Part shown: positions 26,180-36,427 of the stretch, piece by piece
Numbering within the stretch: position 1 is the first letter of the stretch
Layout: the number at the start of each line of letters is the position of its first letter
Position numbers and translations under genes: made by a program
Notes under the pieces: model-generated
What the model saw: the letters and a program-made list of their open reading frames with translations, nothing else
Told to the model about the DNA's origin: nothing
Databases searched by the model: none
Assembly: GCA_003209755.1 (NCBI GenBank)
Contig: QCPD01000001.1
Span: 1 to 64,000, forward strand
Direction: 5' to 3'
DNA from: Prochlorococcus sp. AG-436-C14
Lineage (GTDB): Bacteria > Cyanobacteriota > Cyanobacteriia > PCC-6307 > Cyanobiaceae
DNA: 64,000 bases

Positions 26180-26635
26180 TTACTCTGGCTTTAATTCCCC
26201 TTCAAAAATCAATGGGAAAGGATTTCCACTGGTTTCACCTGTTTCCACTCTGGCAATCTTTTCGAAATCAAGCTGGACAAGATTTATTTCTTTCTGAGAG
26301 ATGTTTTTCCAAACTTCTCTTGACTCCCAACCAATTAATAAGGTTGCTTCCTCTTTTTTAGGATCCCAAAAAAGTTGGCGTCCTAAAAAACCATCTTGTT
26401 TTAATAACCATGGCTCCCAACTTCCTTCTTCGGCTTTTAACCAAGCATTTTTAAATTTTTTCGGAACATCAAGCTTGAGGTGCTCGACAATAGATTCCTT
26501 TGGAAAATTCACTTTCAATAAAGACTCAGCTTGAATATTCTTCACGTTTCCCAAAATAGTTGAAAGAAAAATCACACTTAAAAAAAGGAGAGTAAATATT
26601 TTTTCGACAAAATATTTAGTTCTAAGAGTTTTCAT
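26180..26635 (-). CDS. TIGR03792-like exported protein
   Basis: A 151-residue protein with an N-terminal signal or anchor ([14 protein letters not shown], about 16-29). The mature part contains [20 protein letters not shown] followed by [26 protein letters not shown], characteristic of the cyanobacterial TIGR03792 family related to small alpha/beta monooxygenase folds. Function unknown. Its start overlaps the end of trmD-ispF by 14 bases and it sits 1 base from larB, so it lies in the same operon. Confidence 0.75.
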   Translation of the reverse strand: MKTLRTKYFVEKIFTLLFLSVIFLSTILGNVKNIQAESLLKVNFPKESIVEHLKLDVPKKFKNAWLKAEEGSWEPWLLKQDGFLGRQLFWDPKKEEATLLIGWESREVWKNISQKEINLVQLDFEKIARVETGETSGNPFPLIFEGELKPE

Positions 26636-27848
26636 TTCTTTTCATTAAAACAACTGCATGACAACATATACCCTCTTCTCTTCCCTCGGCACCTAATTTC
26701 TCATTTGTAGTTGCTTTAACTCCTACATCATCAATGTTCACTCCTATTTTTTTAGATATCTTCTCCTTCATTAAGTCAATATATGGTTTTAATTTTGGCC
26801 TTTCAGCGACAATAACTGAGTCAATATTTTGAATTTGCCAACCTTTCTTCTCAATTAATTCCATAACATGTCCAAGAAGAATTAAACTGTCTGCATTTTT
26901 CCACTTAGGATCATCTGGAGGAAAATACTTTCCAATATCGCCCAATGATAACGCCCCCAATATGGCGTCCATAATTGCATGAGTAAGAACATCTGCATCA
27001 CTATGTCCATCAAGGCCTAGACCCTCTGGATGGTTTAACTCGACCCCTCCAATAATTAAAGGTCGCCCAGGAACCAATCGGTGCATGTCATAACCGTTGC
27101 CTATTCGTAAGTTCACTTCAGTTTTCAATAATGAACTTATTTTATTAAATGATAATTGGTCGAGCTTCCAAAGTTCGAACAAATCGGGTCTACGGGACTG
27201 CGTCCTGAGTTCTCTTTGCTTCTGCCTCCATTCTTTAATTAATTTATGGTTGCCACTTAAAAGGATATTAGGAACTTTCATTCCTCTAAATTCTGAAGGT
27301 CGTGTGTATTGGGGATGTTCTAAAAGAAACTCATTATGACTTTCTTCTTCTAATGATTCGGCACTACCTAAAGTTCCAGGTAATAAACGTACAACTCCAT
27401 TAATAAGAGTTATTGCAGGAATTTCTCCACCCGTCAGAACAAAGTCTCCAATTGAAATTTCTTCATCAGCTAAAGACCGAATCCTCTCATCAAAGCCCTC
27501 ATAGCTGCCACATATCAATATAAGTTGATCTTCTTTAGACCATCTAGAAAAATCTGATTGAGATATTTTTCTACCTTGTGGAGTCATCAAAAGTATTCTT
27601 TTTTTATTAAGCTTTGGAATTTGATCAAATACCGAAAAATAGGGTTCTGGCTTTAAAACCATTCCTGCGCCTCCGCCATAGGGTTCATCGTCAACTTTTC
27701 GATAATTATCTATCGCGTGGTCACGAGGATTATGTATATGAATTGATGCAATCTTCTCTTCAAATGCTTTTTTTATAAGTCCGTGATTAAAAAAACTTAT
27801 AAAAGCTTCTGGGAAAAGGCTTACGACATCGAACCTCAATTTACTCAT
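26622..27848 (-). CDS. trmD-ispF: TrmD-IspF fusion protein
   Basis: One 408-residue open frame carries two complete enzymes. Residues 1 to about 235 are TrmD, which methylates G37 of tRNAs ([37 protein letters not shown]). Residues about 246-408 are IspF, the cyclodiphosphate synthase of the MEP isoprenoid pathway ([36 protein letters not shown]). No stop separates them. A GTG at 27116 (residue 245) sits exactly where a free IspF would begin, so internal initiation is possible. The active sites of both halves look intact. Era lies 5 bases upstream on the same strand. Confidence 0.9.
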   Translation of the reverse strand: MSKLRFDVVSLFPEAFISFFNHGLIKKAFEEKIASIHIHNPRDHAIDNYRKVDDEPYGGGAGMVLKPEPYFSVFDQIPKLNKKRILLMTPQGRKISQSDFSRWSKEDQLILICGSYEGFDERIRSLADEEISIGDFVLTGGEIPAITLINGVVRLLPGTLGSAESLEEESHNEFLLEHPQYTRPSEFRGMKVPNILLSGNHKLIKEWRQKQRELRTQSRRPDLFELWKLDQLSFNKISSLLKTEVNLRIGNGYDMHRLVPGRPLIIGGVELNHPEGLGLDGHSDADVLTHAIMDAILGALSLGDIGKYFPPDDPKWKNADSLILLGHVMELIEKKGWQIQNIDSVIVAERPKLKPYIDLMKEKISKKIGVNIDDVGVKATTNEKLGAEGREEGICCHAVVLMKRNENS

Positions 27849-27853
27849 ATAAA

Positions 27854-28795
27854 TCAGCTCCCTTCATAACCAAACTCATTAAGCCGAGAAGATTTACTTC
27901 TCCAGTCAGGCACAACTTTAACAAACAGTTCTAAATAGACATTTCCATTAATTAAAGTTTGAATTTGCATTCTTGATTCCTGGCCAATTTTCTTCAACAT
28001 GCTTCCACCTTTACCAATTAAAATTCCTTTCTGACTTTTTTTCTCAACACAAATGGTTGCAAGGATCCCTGTTCTTGATTTCTGTTCAGATTTTTTTTTC
28101 GGGGGTATATCTTCAATTTTATCAATAGAGACTGCAACACTATGAGGTACTTCTTCGCGTGTATTTACTAAAACTTGTTCTCTTATAAATTCAGCTATCA
28201 AAAATTTCTCAGGATGGTCACAAGTTATATCACTTGGATAAAGCTGAGGTCCAAAAGGTAGTTTTTCTTCTATTTCACTAATTAATTCATTACATCCCTG
28301 ACCTGTAAGAGCGCTACAACACAAAACTGGCCAATTAGTATCCTCAACAAATTCTAAATATTCTTTTTTTCTCTCTTTAGATTGACTCAATTCTAAAAGA
28401 TCGCATTTATTCAAGGCAACAATTACAGGTATTTTTAAATTCCTGATCAAATTCAAAATAAATGCGTCACCCCTTCCTGGAGAATGGCTGGCTTCAAAAA
28501 TAACTAAGACTGCATCAACATCTCCAATAGATCTCTTGGCACTCTGAACAAGTCTTTTCCCTAATAAATGATGAGGCTTATGAATACCAGGAGTATCAAC
28601 AAAAATAATTTGAGACTTTTCATTCGTAAGTATTACTTTCAATCGATTTCTAGTGGTTTGAGCAATCGGAGATGTAATTGCTATTTTCTCACCGATAAAT
28701 TTGTTTATGAAAGTTGATTTACCAACATTGGGTCTACCGATTAATGCAATAAATCCTGATTTAAAATCCTCCTGATTTAAATCTCCCAAAGACAT
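27854..28795 (-). CDS. era: GTPase Era
   Basis: A 313-residue GTPase that binds 16S rRNA and assists 30S assembly. G1 [10 protein letters not shown]3 DTPGIHKP and G4 NKCD are present, and a C-terminal KH domain ([23 protein letters not shown]) binds RNA. It begins a minus-strand operon with trmD-ispF, the TIGR03792 gene and larB, with 1-5 base spacings or overlaps. Confidence 0.95.
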   Translation of the reverse strand: MSLGDLNQEDFKSGFIALIGRPNVGKSTFINKFIGEKIAITSPIAQTTRNRLKVILTNEKSQIIFVDTPGIHKPHHLLGKRLVQSAKRSIGDVDAVLVIFEASHSPGRGDAFILNLIRNLKIPVIVALNKCDLLELSQSKERKKEYLEFVEDTNWPVLCCSALTGQGCNELISEIEEKLPFGPQLYPSDITCDHPEKFLIAEFIREQVLVNTREEVPHSVAVSIDKIEDIPPKKKSEQKSRTGILATICVEKKSQKGILIGKGGSMLKKIGQESRMQIQTLINGNVYLELFVKVVPDWRSKSSRLNEFGYEGS

Positions 28796-28846
28796 TTTCT
28801 TTCTCTACGATTATTTATAGCCTTACTATAAAAGTGCAATAAATCC

Positions 28847-29359
28847 ATGAATGATCAGAAACCAACTTTTAAAGAAGCAATGCAAGCAACAATGATTTGG
28901 TGCAAAAGTTGGGAAAATGAAGAAATAAGCGACGAAGTTATATCTGATCGAATTGGCGAGCTTATTAAAACGGAGGAGGGTGCAAGAGGATTTTTTGTTG
29001 TAAGTCTCTCAATAGATTGTCCATTAATGGATAGATTTCCAGATGCTTTAATTTTTCAATTAAGAAGTTCTGGAGACATTATTGTTGATTTAACCGTAAA
29101 AAATCTTGCAATGAGTTCAGCTATGGTCATAACACATCACGAAAATAATGATTTACAGGAAATTCAGTCAGAGAGAATAAAAATGCGATGTATTGAGTTA
29201 CTTAAACTATTAGATTCAAATCAGGTAAAAAAACGTTTAGATGTTTTACTTGAAGCAACAAAAGGCAATGGAACAGACTTAAAGTTTCTTAAAAAATGGG
29301 GATATAACAATAAACAAATCGATGCAATATCAAAAAGTATTTACGAGGTTGCAACATAA
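28847..29359 (+). CDS. Conserved-looking hypothetical protein, 170 aa
   Basis: A 170-residue soluble protein with a mixed alpha/beta pattern: N-terminal helix (FKEAMQATMIWCKSWENEEI), a strand-rich middle (ARGFFVVSLSIDCPLMDRF, DIIVDLTVKNLAMSSAMVITHH) and C-terminal helices. No motif that I can name. It is divergent from era and ends in a strong bidirectional terminator. Confidence 0.7.
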   Translation: MNDQKPTFKEAMQATMIWCKSWENEEISDEVISDRIGELIKTEEGARGFFVVSLSIDCPLMDRFPDALIFQLRSSGDIIVDLTVKNLAMSSAMVITHHENNDLQEIQSERIKMRCIELLKLLDSNQVKKRLDVLLEATKGNGTDLKFLKKWGYNNKQIDAISKSIYEVAT

Positions 29360-29387
29360 AGAAAGAGCCTTCCGGCTCTTTCTTTAT
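29356..29387. terminator. Strong bidirectional terminator
   Basis: A perfect 14-bp stem (ATAAAGAAAGAGCC, 29356-29369, and its complement 29374-29387) with a TTCC loop lies between two convergent genes. The flanks and stem ends give T-rich tails on both strands (TTTCTTTATGTTTTTT on the plus strand). It overlaps the stop codon of the plus-strand gene. Confidence 0.85.
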
Positions 29388-29411
29388 GTTTTTTATGTTT
29401 GATTTATGAAG

Positions 29412-30149
29412 TTAATCTCTTCTTCCACCACCTTGAAGAGCAATGATCAGACGAAGAACAAAAACAAATAAGTTTATGTAAGTTAGATACATTCCTAATG
29501 CTCCAGCTAAATACTGTTCATCGTTATATCTTCTTGGCATTGTGTAGAAATCTACAAAAGACATTGCAACAAAAAGTACAGTTCCAAAGCCAGCGATCAT
29601 CAATTCAAAGCCACTGCCTCCAAACATTCCTGGAGCAAATAAACCTCCAACAAATTGGAAGACCATAGCGATGATCAAACCAAGTAACCCAAGACCAACT
29701 GCACCTTGCAAAGCTTGGCCTACGTTATCACTCATTTTTCGGCCAACTGAAGATGCAATCACGAAGGTAATTCCAGTAGCAAATACAGCAGTTCCTATCG
29801 CTCCCATTCCTGCAACTTGAATTGCCAACCCAACAATTCCACTAAGAGTGAAACCAGTAAGCAAGCTGAATCCAGTCAAAAGTGGAAGAGCTTTAGAATT
29901 ATTTGCATTATTGGCAGCGCTACTTGCCATGAAAAATAAAACTATTTCCGCAATAAATGCGACTATAAATAGTGGGCCGAATAGAGGATTATTAGTAGCT
30001 TGTAAAGAAAGACCACCTAAAACACCTAATCCAGTCAATGCCATTCCCCCACCTACATAAGGCAAGGCTTTGTTTACTACATTTGGGCCAATAAGTGCAC
30101 TCGATTGTGCTTCACGAATAGCTTGTTGAAAATTGCTGTTTGCTGGCAT
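29412..30149 (-). CDS. Bax inhibitor-1 family membrane protein
   Basis: A 245-residue, almost wholly hydrophobic protein with seven predicted membrane segments and a C-terminal LYLTYINLFVFVLRLI-type ending, the hallmark of the BI-1/YccA/YbhL family. The conserved FTLSGIVGLA region and an acidic segment (SFVDFYTM) fit. Bacterial members have been linked to calcium leak and to protease control; no role can be assigned from this sequence. Start ATG 30149. Confidence 0.82.
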   Translation of the reverse strand: MPANSNFQQAIREAQSSALIGPNVVNKALPYVGGGMALTGLGVLGGLSLQATNNPLFGPLFIVAFIAEIVLFFMASSAANNANNSKALPLLTGFSLLTGFTLSGIVGLAIQVAGMGAIGTAVFATGITFVIASSVGRKMSDNVGQALQGAVGLGLLGLIIAMVFQFVGGLFAPGMFGGSGFELMIAGFGTVLFVAMSFVDFYTMPRRYNDEQYLAGALGMYLTYINLFVFVLRLIIALQGGGRRD

Positions 30150-30220
30150 AACGCACCAGATAATTATTCAATACATATTTTGGCATAAAAAAAATAAGTC
30201 TTCATGAATGTGAATGCGGA

Positions 30221-31204
30221 TCACCCTATCGTCTTCTTTGTATCTAGTGCTGCATAAGCATCAACAATGCTTTGAACAAGTGGATGTCTTACTACATCTG
30301 CTGAGGTAAGTCTGCAAACTGAAATCCCATCAACATTTTCGAGTAAGTCTGCTGCTTCAATAAGTCCACTCATTTGTCCGTATGGCAAGTCTATTTGGGT
30401 TACATCGCCAGTGACTACCATCCTTGATCTCTCGCCTAACCTGGTAAGAACCATCCTCATTTGCGCTGGTGTCGTGTTTTGAGCCTCATCAAGTATCACG
30501 AAAGATTCTTCTAAAGTCCTTCCCCGCATGTAAGCCAAAGGGGCAACTTCAATCACGTTTTTTTCTATGAGTAAATTAGTTTTTTCTTGTCCAAGTAAAG
30601 AGTGGAGAGAATCATATAAAGGTCTTAAATAAGGATCAACCTTTTGCTGCAAGTCCCCAGGTAAAAAGCCCAATCTTTCCCCAGCTTCTACTGCAGGTCT
30701 TGTCAAAATAATTTTCTCAATTTTTCTCTCAGTAAGCATTCGCACAGCTAATACAGTTGCCAAGAAAGTTTTCCCTGTTCCTGCTGGGCCTAAAGCAAAA
30801 GTAAGATCACTTTTTTCCATAGCTTCTACATACAATTTTTGTCTAATTGTTCTTGGTCTTAAAAGATTTCCTCTTTGACTTCTCGCTAAAACTTTATTTG
30901 TTGATTTGGCGTGATCATTTTTTTTACCAATATCCAATGCTTTAGCCGCGGCATGTAAATCAACAGGCGAAACAATTTGACCTTCTTCCCAAATTGGTCT
31001 TACTAATTCAACAATTGCTGCAGCTCTCTCTAATTGATGAGAATTTCCTTTTATTTCTAGTTGCAATCCCCTTAATGAGAAAGCAGCATCTGTAAGGGTT
31101 TCTAATCTATGAAGTGTTGACTGACCAGTCCCTGCTAAAGCAGTAGCAGCATGGGAATTAGGCAGATCTATACAAAAGCGACCTTCAGTGGTTGCTTCAG
31201 ACAT
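30221..31204 (-). CDS. PhoH family ATPase
   Basis: A 327-residue PhoH-like protein. The first 110 or so residues form an N-terminal region of the kind preceding the ATPase in PhoL/YbeZ proteins; the rest is the ATPase: Walker A GPAGTGKTFLA, GFLPGDLQQKVDPYLRPLYD, Walker B SFVILDEAQNTTP and RMVVTGDVTQIDLP. Members are associated with RNA metabolism and, as YbeZ, with the RNase YbeY. It lies downstream of rpsP and ffh on the same strand. Confidence 0.9.
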   Translation of the reverse strand: MSEATTEGRFCIDLPNSHAATALAGTGQSTLHRLETLTDAAFSLRGLQLEIKGNSHQLERAAAIVELVRPIWEEGQIVSPVDLHAAAKALDIGKKNDHAKSTNKVLARSQRGNLLRPRTIRQKLYVEAMEKSDLTFALGPAGTGKTFLATVLAVRMLTERKIEKIILTRPAVEAGERLGFLPGDLQQKVDPYLRPLYDSLHSLLGQEKTNLLIEKNVIEVAPLAYMRGRTLEESFVILDEAQNTTPAQMRMVLTRLGERSRMVVTGDVTQIDLPYGQMSGLIEAADLLENVDGISVCRLTSADVVRHPLVQSIVDAYAALDTKKTIG

Positions 31205-31241
31205 AAATTTTCTTGAAGTTATTGATACTCATCAAAACTTC

Positions 31242-31574
31242 TTACTCAGAAGTTTCCGATGAAGCTGCATCTTTTTTCTGAGCTGATCTTTCTTTTTCTT
31301 GTTTTTGCTTACCTAGGAGTTCAGCTGGTCGAATTTTCTTTTCAAGGAGTCCTCCTTTTTCTAATAAAGTTCTTACTGCATCAGTAGGCTGAGCACCTTG
31401 TCCTAGTCGAGTTCTCAAAGCCTCTGTATCTAACCTGGTTTCTTTGGTTCTTGGATTGTAAAAGCCTAGTTCTTGTAGTGGACGACCATCTCGCCTTGAA
31501 GTGCTATTACAGGCAACTAGACGAAAACTGGATTCACGTTTTTTACCAAACCGCTTAAGGCGGAGCTTGATCAT
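31242..31574 (-). CDS. rpsP: Ribosomal protein S16
   Basis: A 110-residue 30S protein. The first 80 residues are canonical ([54 protein letters not shown]); the last 25 or so form a charged tail (Lys, Glu and Ala rich), longer than in E. coli. Located between ffh and the PhoH gene, an arrangement that ties it to translation and targeting genes. Confidence 0.96.
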   Translation of the reverse strand: MIKLRLKRFGKKRESSFRLVACNSTSRRDGRPLQELGFYNPRTKETRLDTEALRTRLGQGAQPTDAVRTLLEKGGLLEKKIRPAELLGKQKQEKERSAQKKDAASSETSE

Positions 31575-31661
31575 CTTCTATTTATTTGTAAGTGGATTGA
31601 ACTCAAAAGTTCTGCATATTAATAATACTCCACGAATGATTAATTTAGCCTTTTGATATCT

Positions 31662-33125
31662 CTAAAGATCACCAAAACCTTTCTTTTTCTTAATTGGTCG
31701 CTGTCTTCGGGGCGCTGAAGCAGGGCCTCCTCTCCCTTTCCTAGGCTGATATGGATTAGCACCAGATGAAGACATACTAGGGAGTCCGCCCATTCCAGGA
31801 AGACCTCCCTCCATACCAGGAAGCCCTCCTCCAGTAGACATCTGCTTCATCAAGCCTCGCATCCTTTGAAAATCCGCGAGAACCTTATCTACGTCTGCTG
31901 GCTTATAACCACTACCACTTGCAACCCTTCGACGTCTTGATGGTTGAGCTGCCAACAATTCAGGTTTATTCCTTTCCTCTACTGACATTGAACCAATCAT
32001 TGCCTCGATTTTTTTAAGTTGATCTTCTCCACTTTTAATCATTCCATCATCAATTTTATTCATCCCAGGAATCATTTTTAGGAGCCCCCCTAACGAGCCC
32101 ATTCGCTTTATCATCCTCATCTGTTTTACGAAATCTGAAAAATCAAAAGTTGCTTCTTGAAGCTTCTTTTGCATGATTTCTGCATCAGCAATTTCAACTT
32201 CTTTCTGTGCTTTTTCGACAAGAGTTAAAACATCTCCCATCCCTAAGATTCTGTTAGCCATCCTCTCGGGATAAAAAGGTTGCAATGCCTCAACCTTTTC
32301 CCCAGTGCCTATAAATTTGATTGGTTTTCCACTGATTTTTCTAATAGAAAGAGCAGCTCCACCTCTCGAATCTCCATCTAGCTTTGTTAGTACAGCGCCA
32401 GTTATTCCTACTTTTTCATGAAAACTTCTGGTAATGTCTGCGGCCTCTTGGCCAATCATTGAATCAACTACCAACAAAACTTCATCTGGCTTGACGGCCT
32501 CTTTAATTCGAACCATCTCTCCCATCATGTCGGTATCAATTTGGAGCCGCCCAGCAGTATCAACAAGAACAGTGTCAAAGCCTTCTTTTTTAGCTTTTTC
32601 CAAGCCTTTTTTAGCAATCTCCTCCGGCTTTAAATTAGAACTTAAATTAAAAACTTCTATATCAATTTGGTTCCCCAAGGTTACTAATTGATCAATAGCT
32701 GCTGGTCTGTACGTATCGGCAGCAACCAGCAATGGCTTTTTATTTTTTTCTTTAAGAAGCAATCCAAGTTTTGCTGTAGCTGTAGTCTTTCCAGCCCCTT
32801 GAAGTCCAGCCATCAAAATGACGGTTGGTTGTTCATCTGAATTTGCCAAGGGATCATTCTCTCCTCCCATAACATTCACTAGTTCTTCATGAACTACTTG
32901 AATGAATTTCTGTCCAGGATCTATACCTCTTACAACTTCTGTTCCAACTGCCTTTACTCTTACTTCATCGATAAATTCTTTTACTACTGACAAACTGACA
33001 TCTGCTTCTAATAAAGCTCGTCTGACCTGCTTAAGTGCTTCATCTACATTTTCCTCTGAGATTTTAGCTTCACCTTTAAATGCTTTTACAGCATCTTCAA
33101 ATTGATTAGTTAGTTCCTCAAACAT
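31662..33125 (-). CDS. ffh: Signal recognition particle protein Ffh
   Basis: A 487-residue GTPase that binds signal sequences and the SRP RNA. Order: N domain (1-90), G domain with GLQGAGKTTATAKLG, DTAGRLQ and TKLDGDSRGGAAL, and a Met-rich M domain (from about 300: FVKQMRMIKRMGSLGGLLKMIP, LADFQRMRGLMKQM) ending in a Gly/Met and basic tail. Its RNA partner is encoded at 58.9 kb in the same window. Confidence 0.96.
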   Translation of the reverse strand: MFEELTNQFEDAVKAFKGEAKISEENVDEALKQVRRALLEADVSLSVVKEFIDEVRVKAVGTEVVRGIDPGQKFIQVVHEELVNVMGGENDPLANSDEQPTVILMAGLQGAGKTTATAKLGLLLKEKNKKPLLVAADTYRPAAIDQLVTLGNQIDIEVFNLSSNLKPEEIAKKGLEKAKKEGFDTVLVDTAGRLQIDTDMMGEMVRIKEAVKPDEVLLVVDSMIGQEAADITRSFHEKVGITGAVLTKLDGDSRGGAALSIRKISGKPIKFIGTGEKVEALQPFYPERMANRILGMGDVLTLVEKAQKEVEIADAEIMQKKLQEATFDFSDFVKQMRMIKRMGSLGGLLKMIPGMNKIDDGMIKSGEDQLKKIEAMIGSMSVEERNKPELLAAQPSRRRRVASGSGYKPADVDKVLADFQRMRGLMKQMSTGGGLPGMEGGLPGMGGLPSMSSSGANPYQPRKGRGGPASAPRRQRPIKKKKGFGDL

Positions 33126-33163
33126 TTTCTTAGAGTTACAGAAATAATTTTAAAAATTATTTT

Positions 33164-35218
33164 TTAATTTCCACTAATATAGTCAACTATTAGCCAGTTT
33201 TTTTTATTCTTGCCTATTATATATCTAACTTTCAAAGAAGGAATAACCGTTTCTGATAAAATCTCACCAGAAGAACTAATCCTTTTATCTTGATAGTTTA
33301 ATTCAACATCTGCTGCAATTCTTCTGTCAGATTTTTGAACAATATTGACTGAAGTTATATTTGCATCAATAATCTGACTTTGTCCTAATAGTTGATCTTT
33401 CTTTCTCTGTTCAATAACCCTATTGAACAGAGAGGTTCTAGCAACAGAAGCAAGAAACTGACTTTCTGAGCCATTCAAAATTTCAGCTTTACCTGCCAAC
33501 CATGCTTCAATAAGAGATTTAATTTCTTGATTTGAGGGATCTACAGAAGTAAGAGGGACTAATTTATTTAAATCTAATGTTTCTTTATTATTTTCTATTT
33601 TGCTTGATCCATTCTCTCTATTTTTAATATCTTCTGGTTTAGCAAATTCAGACTTAGAGATATTATTGAGATCATTATTTTGAGAAGGTTTTCTTTGCGT
33701 AAGAATTCCTAAGCTTGTTCCAACAATAAACAAACCAATAAATGCTAAAGAACTTGTATATATCGGTCGTTTTAATATGAAGGATTTGAAATCTAAGTTT
33801 TTTATCAGTTCAAATGTTGAATAATATTTTGAAATTATCTTTTTAACCAAATCAGATCTTAAGAAAAATTCTTGAGTGTCTAATTTTGATTTGAAAGACC
33901 TTTCTTTAAGATTGTCATCTATGGCTCCACCTGGCATAGGCAAATCTGCCTGTTCCTCGAGGTTTCTTGACGAATTATTCTCAATTTGTTGTTCAGGAGC
34001 CAATGACGATAAGAAAGAAAATCCTGCTTTTGCAATGCCTAATGCCCCTTTTGCTTCCAACTGCTCTACATAAGTTTGTACTTCTTGACTAGCGAACCAA
34101 TTATCAAGATTTACAGCTTGTATCTCAACATCGCTAAAACCTACTAATACATCTTTTTTCAACCAATTTCTACAGTAGTCACATAGAGCTCCCAATTTCT
34201 CGCCTGGGTAATTATCTAACCAGTCTTTTAATTTCTCATCTGAACTGCTACGAAAACGAGACTCTGCTTGGGTTACATCCCCTAATAAAAGATCCAAGCA
34301 TCCAATTAATGGCATAGGATCAAAGCCAGTAATGTTGATGTTTCTAAGATATTTACGAGCTTCCTGAAGAAGTTCTGGTTTCCTATAAGAAAAGCCAGAA
34401 GCAATCAAAGCAAAAGCAGCAAGAAAGCCAGCATCTTCGGAACCCCTTCGATACCAATTTACATAAAGTTTTGACTGTTCTTTAGCAGTTAAAAATTTTC
34501 TGATTTGAAGGAAAAATAGCTCAAAATCATTTTGATTTAATCCTGCTATTTTTTCTGAATTTCTTTTTCCTTCTAGTCCTCCTCTTTTATTGACAAAGTC
34601 TTCTAACAATATCAGGCCTTCCTGATTAGCTTTTTCATCTTCTTTCTCTCTACTTAATAAATCAAGAATTCTGTATGGAAGTAAAGTCTCTAAATCAGAT
34701 TCAAGGGTTTTTCTTTCTTCAACAAGCTTTCCCATCCTCTGCAATAACTGTATGCCTTCCTGAAGCAAATCAGCTCCCGAAGCGTATCTTCTGCAATCTT
34801 GCTCCTCAACAGAGGCATCTCTGCAAGCTAAAGCTGCTATTAATGTTAAATCTGACTCTCTACCACTTCCCAATGCTGGGGCTTGTGGAGGCTGTAATGC
34901 TTTTTTTGCAAGCTTGAAAGCTTGAAAAGAAGCATTTGATTCCCACAAGAGAAGTAAACCAGCAACTTCTCTATTTGAAGATAATTCAAGTCCAGACGAA
35001 CCTTCAATAAGTGCAAGTTCGTAAGATTGTCGTTCAACAGGATTTGATAACAGATCAGCAGAAAGTCTTAGTAACTCAGATCTCTGAGCTAAAACTTCAT
35101 ATGTAAAGCCTTGCTTGGGAGGACGATCTAGCCTTAGCTGAAAAGCTCTGAGGACTTCTTCAGCATTTGCAGAAGGGCTAACCCCCAATAAGCGAAAATG
35201 ATCAATAGGTAATTCCAA
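33164..35218 (-). CDS. ftn2: Cell division protein Ftn2/ZipN (ARC6 family)
   Basis: A 684-residue protein with the ARC6 layout. Residues 1-75 are a DnaJ-like domain (LPIDHFRLLGVSPSANAEEV), residues about 80-400 are helical repeats, one membrane segment lies near 515-535 (SLAFIGLFIVGTSLGIL), and the last 115 residues form the DUF4101/IMS domain (LVPLTSVDPSNQEIKSLIEA to the end). In cyanobacteria this protein anchors FtsZ at the membrane and recruits other division proteins. FtsZ and FtsQ are encoded at 56.8-58.9 kb. The gene is followed by ffh. Confidence 0.9.
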   Translation of the reverse strand: MELPIDHFRLLGVSPSANAEEVLRAFQLRLDRPPKQGFTYEVLAQRSELLRLSADLLSNPVERQSYELALIEGSSGLELSSNREVAGLLLLWESNASFQAFKLAKKALQPPQAPALGSGRESDLTLIAALACRDASVEEQDCRRYASGADLLQEGIQLLQRMGKLVEERKTLESDLETLLPYRILDLLSREKEDEKANQEGLILLEDFVNKRGGLEGKRNSEKIAGLNQNDFELFFLQIRKFLTAKEQSKLYVNWYRRGSEDAGFLAAFALIASGFSYRKPELLQEARKYLRNINITGFDPMPLIGCLDLLLGDVTQAESRFRSSSDEKLKDWLDNYPGEKLGALCDYCRNWLKKDVLVGFSDVEIQAVNLDNWFASQEVQTYVEQLEAKGALGIAKAGFSFLSSLAPEQQIENNSSRNLEEQADLPMPGGAIDDNLKERSFKSKLDTQEFFLRSDLVKKIISKYYSTFELIKNLDFKSFILKRPIYTSSLAFIGLFIVGTSLGILTQRKPSQNNDLNNISKSEFAKPEDIKNRENGSSKIENNKETLDLNKLVPLTSVDPSNQEIKSLIEAWLAGKAEILNGSESQFLASVARTSLFNRVIEQRKKDQLLGQSQIIDANITSVNIVQKSDRRIAADVELNYQDKRISSSGEILSETVIPSLKVRYIIGKNKKNWLIVDYISGN

Positions 35219-35314
35219 TCGCTACTAGGTAATTAGGAAAAAAGCTCTAGGCATCGTAAGGGGTTTTAACCATTTTGCATCCATTGACGCTTAAAGTCTA
35301 AAAAGGATTGATAA

Positions 35315-36409
35315 GTGAATATGAACAAAGTCATGTCTCACAACCAGGACAAAACAAGCCAAGACCCTATGCAGCACAGGGAACACGCCGACAGGTTAAG
35401 CAATCTTGGCAACAATAAACCAGCTCAAATCAATAGAGAAATTGGTTTAAATCTTTTCAAAGATATGACTTTGGGAAGACGATTTGAAGATAAATGCGCT
35501 GAAATGTATTACAGAGGAAAGATGTTTGGGTTTGTTCATCTTTACAACGGACAAGAAGCGATAAGTACAGGTGTTATTGGGGCAATGCAACGCAAACACG
35601 ACTGGTTTTGCAGTACTTATAGAGATCATGTTCATGCTTTGAGTGCTGGAGTGCCTGCGAAAGAGGTGATGAGCGAGCTATTCGGGAAAGAGACGGGCTG
35701 CAGTAAAGGGAGAGGTGGATCTATGCATCTATTTTCTAAAGAACATCATCTACTTGGAGGTTATGCATTTATTGGTGAAGGAATTCCAGTTGCCCTTGGA
35801 GCAGCTTTCAGCAGTAAATACAAAAGGGAGGCTCTTAAGGAAAATAGTGATTCTGTAACTGCGGCATTTTTTGGAGATGGTACTTGCAATATTGGTCAGT
35901 TTTATGAATGTTTAAATATGGCCCAGCTATGGAAATTACCGATCATATTTATAGTCGAAAATAATAAATGGGCAATTGGAATGGCCCATGACAGAGCAAC
36001 TAGCGAGACTGAAATATGGCGAAAAGCTTCAGCATTTGGCATGCCAGGAGAAGAGGTAGACGGGATGGATGTTTTAGCAGTACGAGGGGCGGCCCAAAGG
36101 GCTATAGAACGCGCAAGAGCCGGGGAAGGACCAACTTTAATAGAATGCCTTACTTACAGATTTAGAGGTCATTCACTAGCTGATCCAGATGAACTTAGGT
36201 CTGAAAAAGAGAAGGAATTCTGGGCTAAAAGAGATCCAATTAAAAAGCTAAAAAATGATTTAACTAGTTCTGGATTTGTATCTGATGAAGAGTTAAAAAA
36301 TATTGAGAAAGAAATTGATCTGGAAGTTAACGATGCTGTTGAATTTGCTCTAAACGCTCCAGAGCCTGACCCTAGTGAGTTAACTAAATATATCTGGGCA
36401 GAGAACTAA
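35315..36409 (+). CDS. pdhA: Pyruvate dehydrogenase E1 alpha subunit
   Basis: A 364-residue thiamine-diphosphate enzyme subunit. Seen: [20 protein letters not shown], the TPP motif from [12 protein letters not shown] to NNKWAIGM, and [18 protein letters not shown] 35315 follows AAAAGGA at a good distance; ATGs at 35321 and 35333 are alternatives. E1 beta and E2 are elsewhere; the E3 subunit (lpdA) is at 44.4 kb. Convergent with the sigma-factor gene. Confidence 0.94.
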   Translation: MNMNKVMSHNQDKTSQDPMQHREHADRLSNLGNNKPAQINREIGLNLFKDMTLGRRFEDKCAEMYYRGKMFGFVHLYNGQEAISTGVIGAMQRKHDWFCSTYRDHVHALSAGVPAKEVMSELFGKETGCSKGRGGSMHLFSKEHHLLGGYAFIGEGIPVALGAAFSSKYKREALKENSDSVTAAFFGDGTCNIGQFYECLNMAQLWKLPIIFIVENNKWAIGMAHDRATSETEIWRKASAFGMPGEEVDGMDVLAVRGAAQRAIERARAGEGPTLIECLTYRFRGHSLADPDELRSEKEKEFWAKRDPIKKLKNDLTSSGFVSDEELKNIEKEIDLEVNDAVEFALNAPEPDPSELTKYIWAEN

Positions 36410-36427
36410 ATACAAAATAGATAAAAT

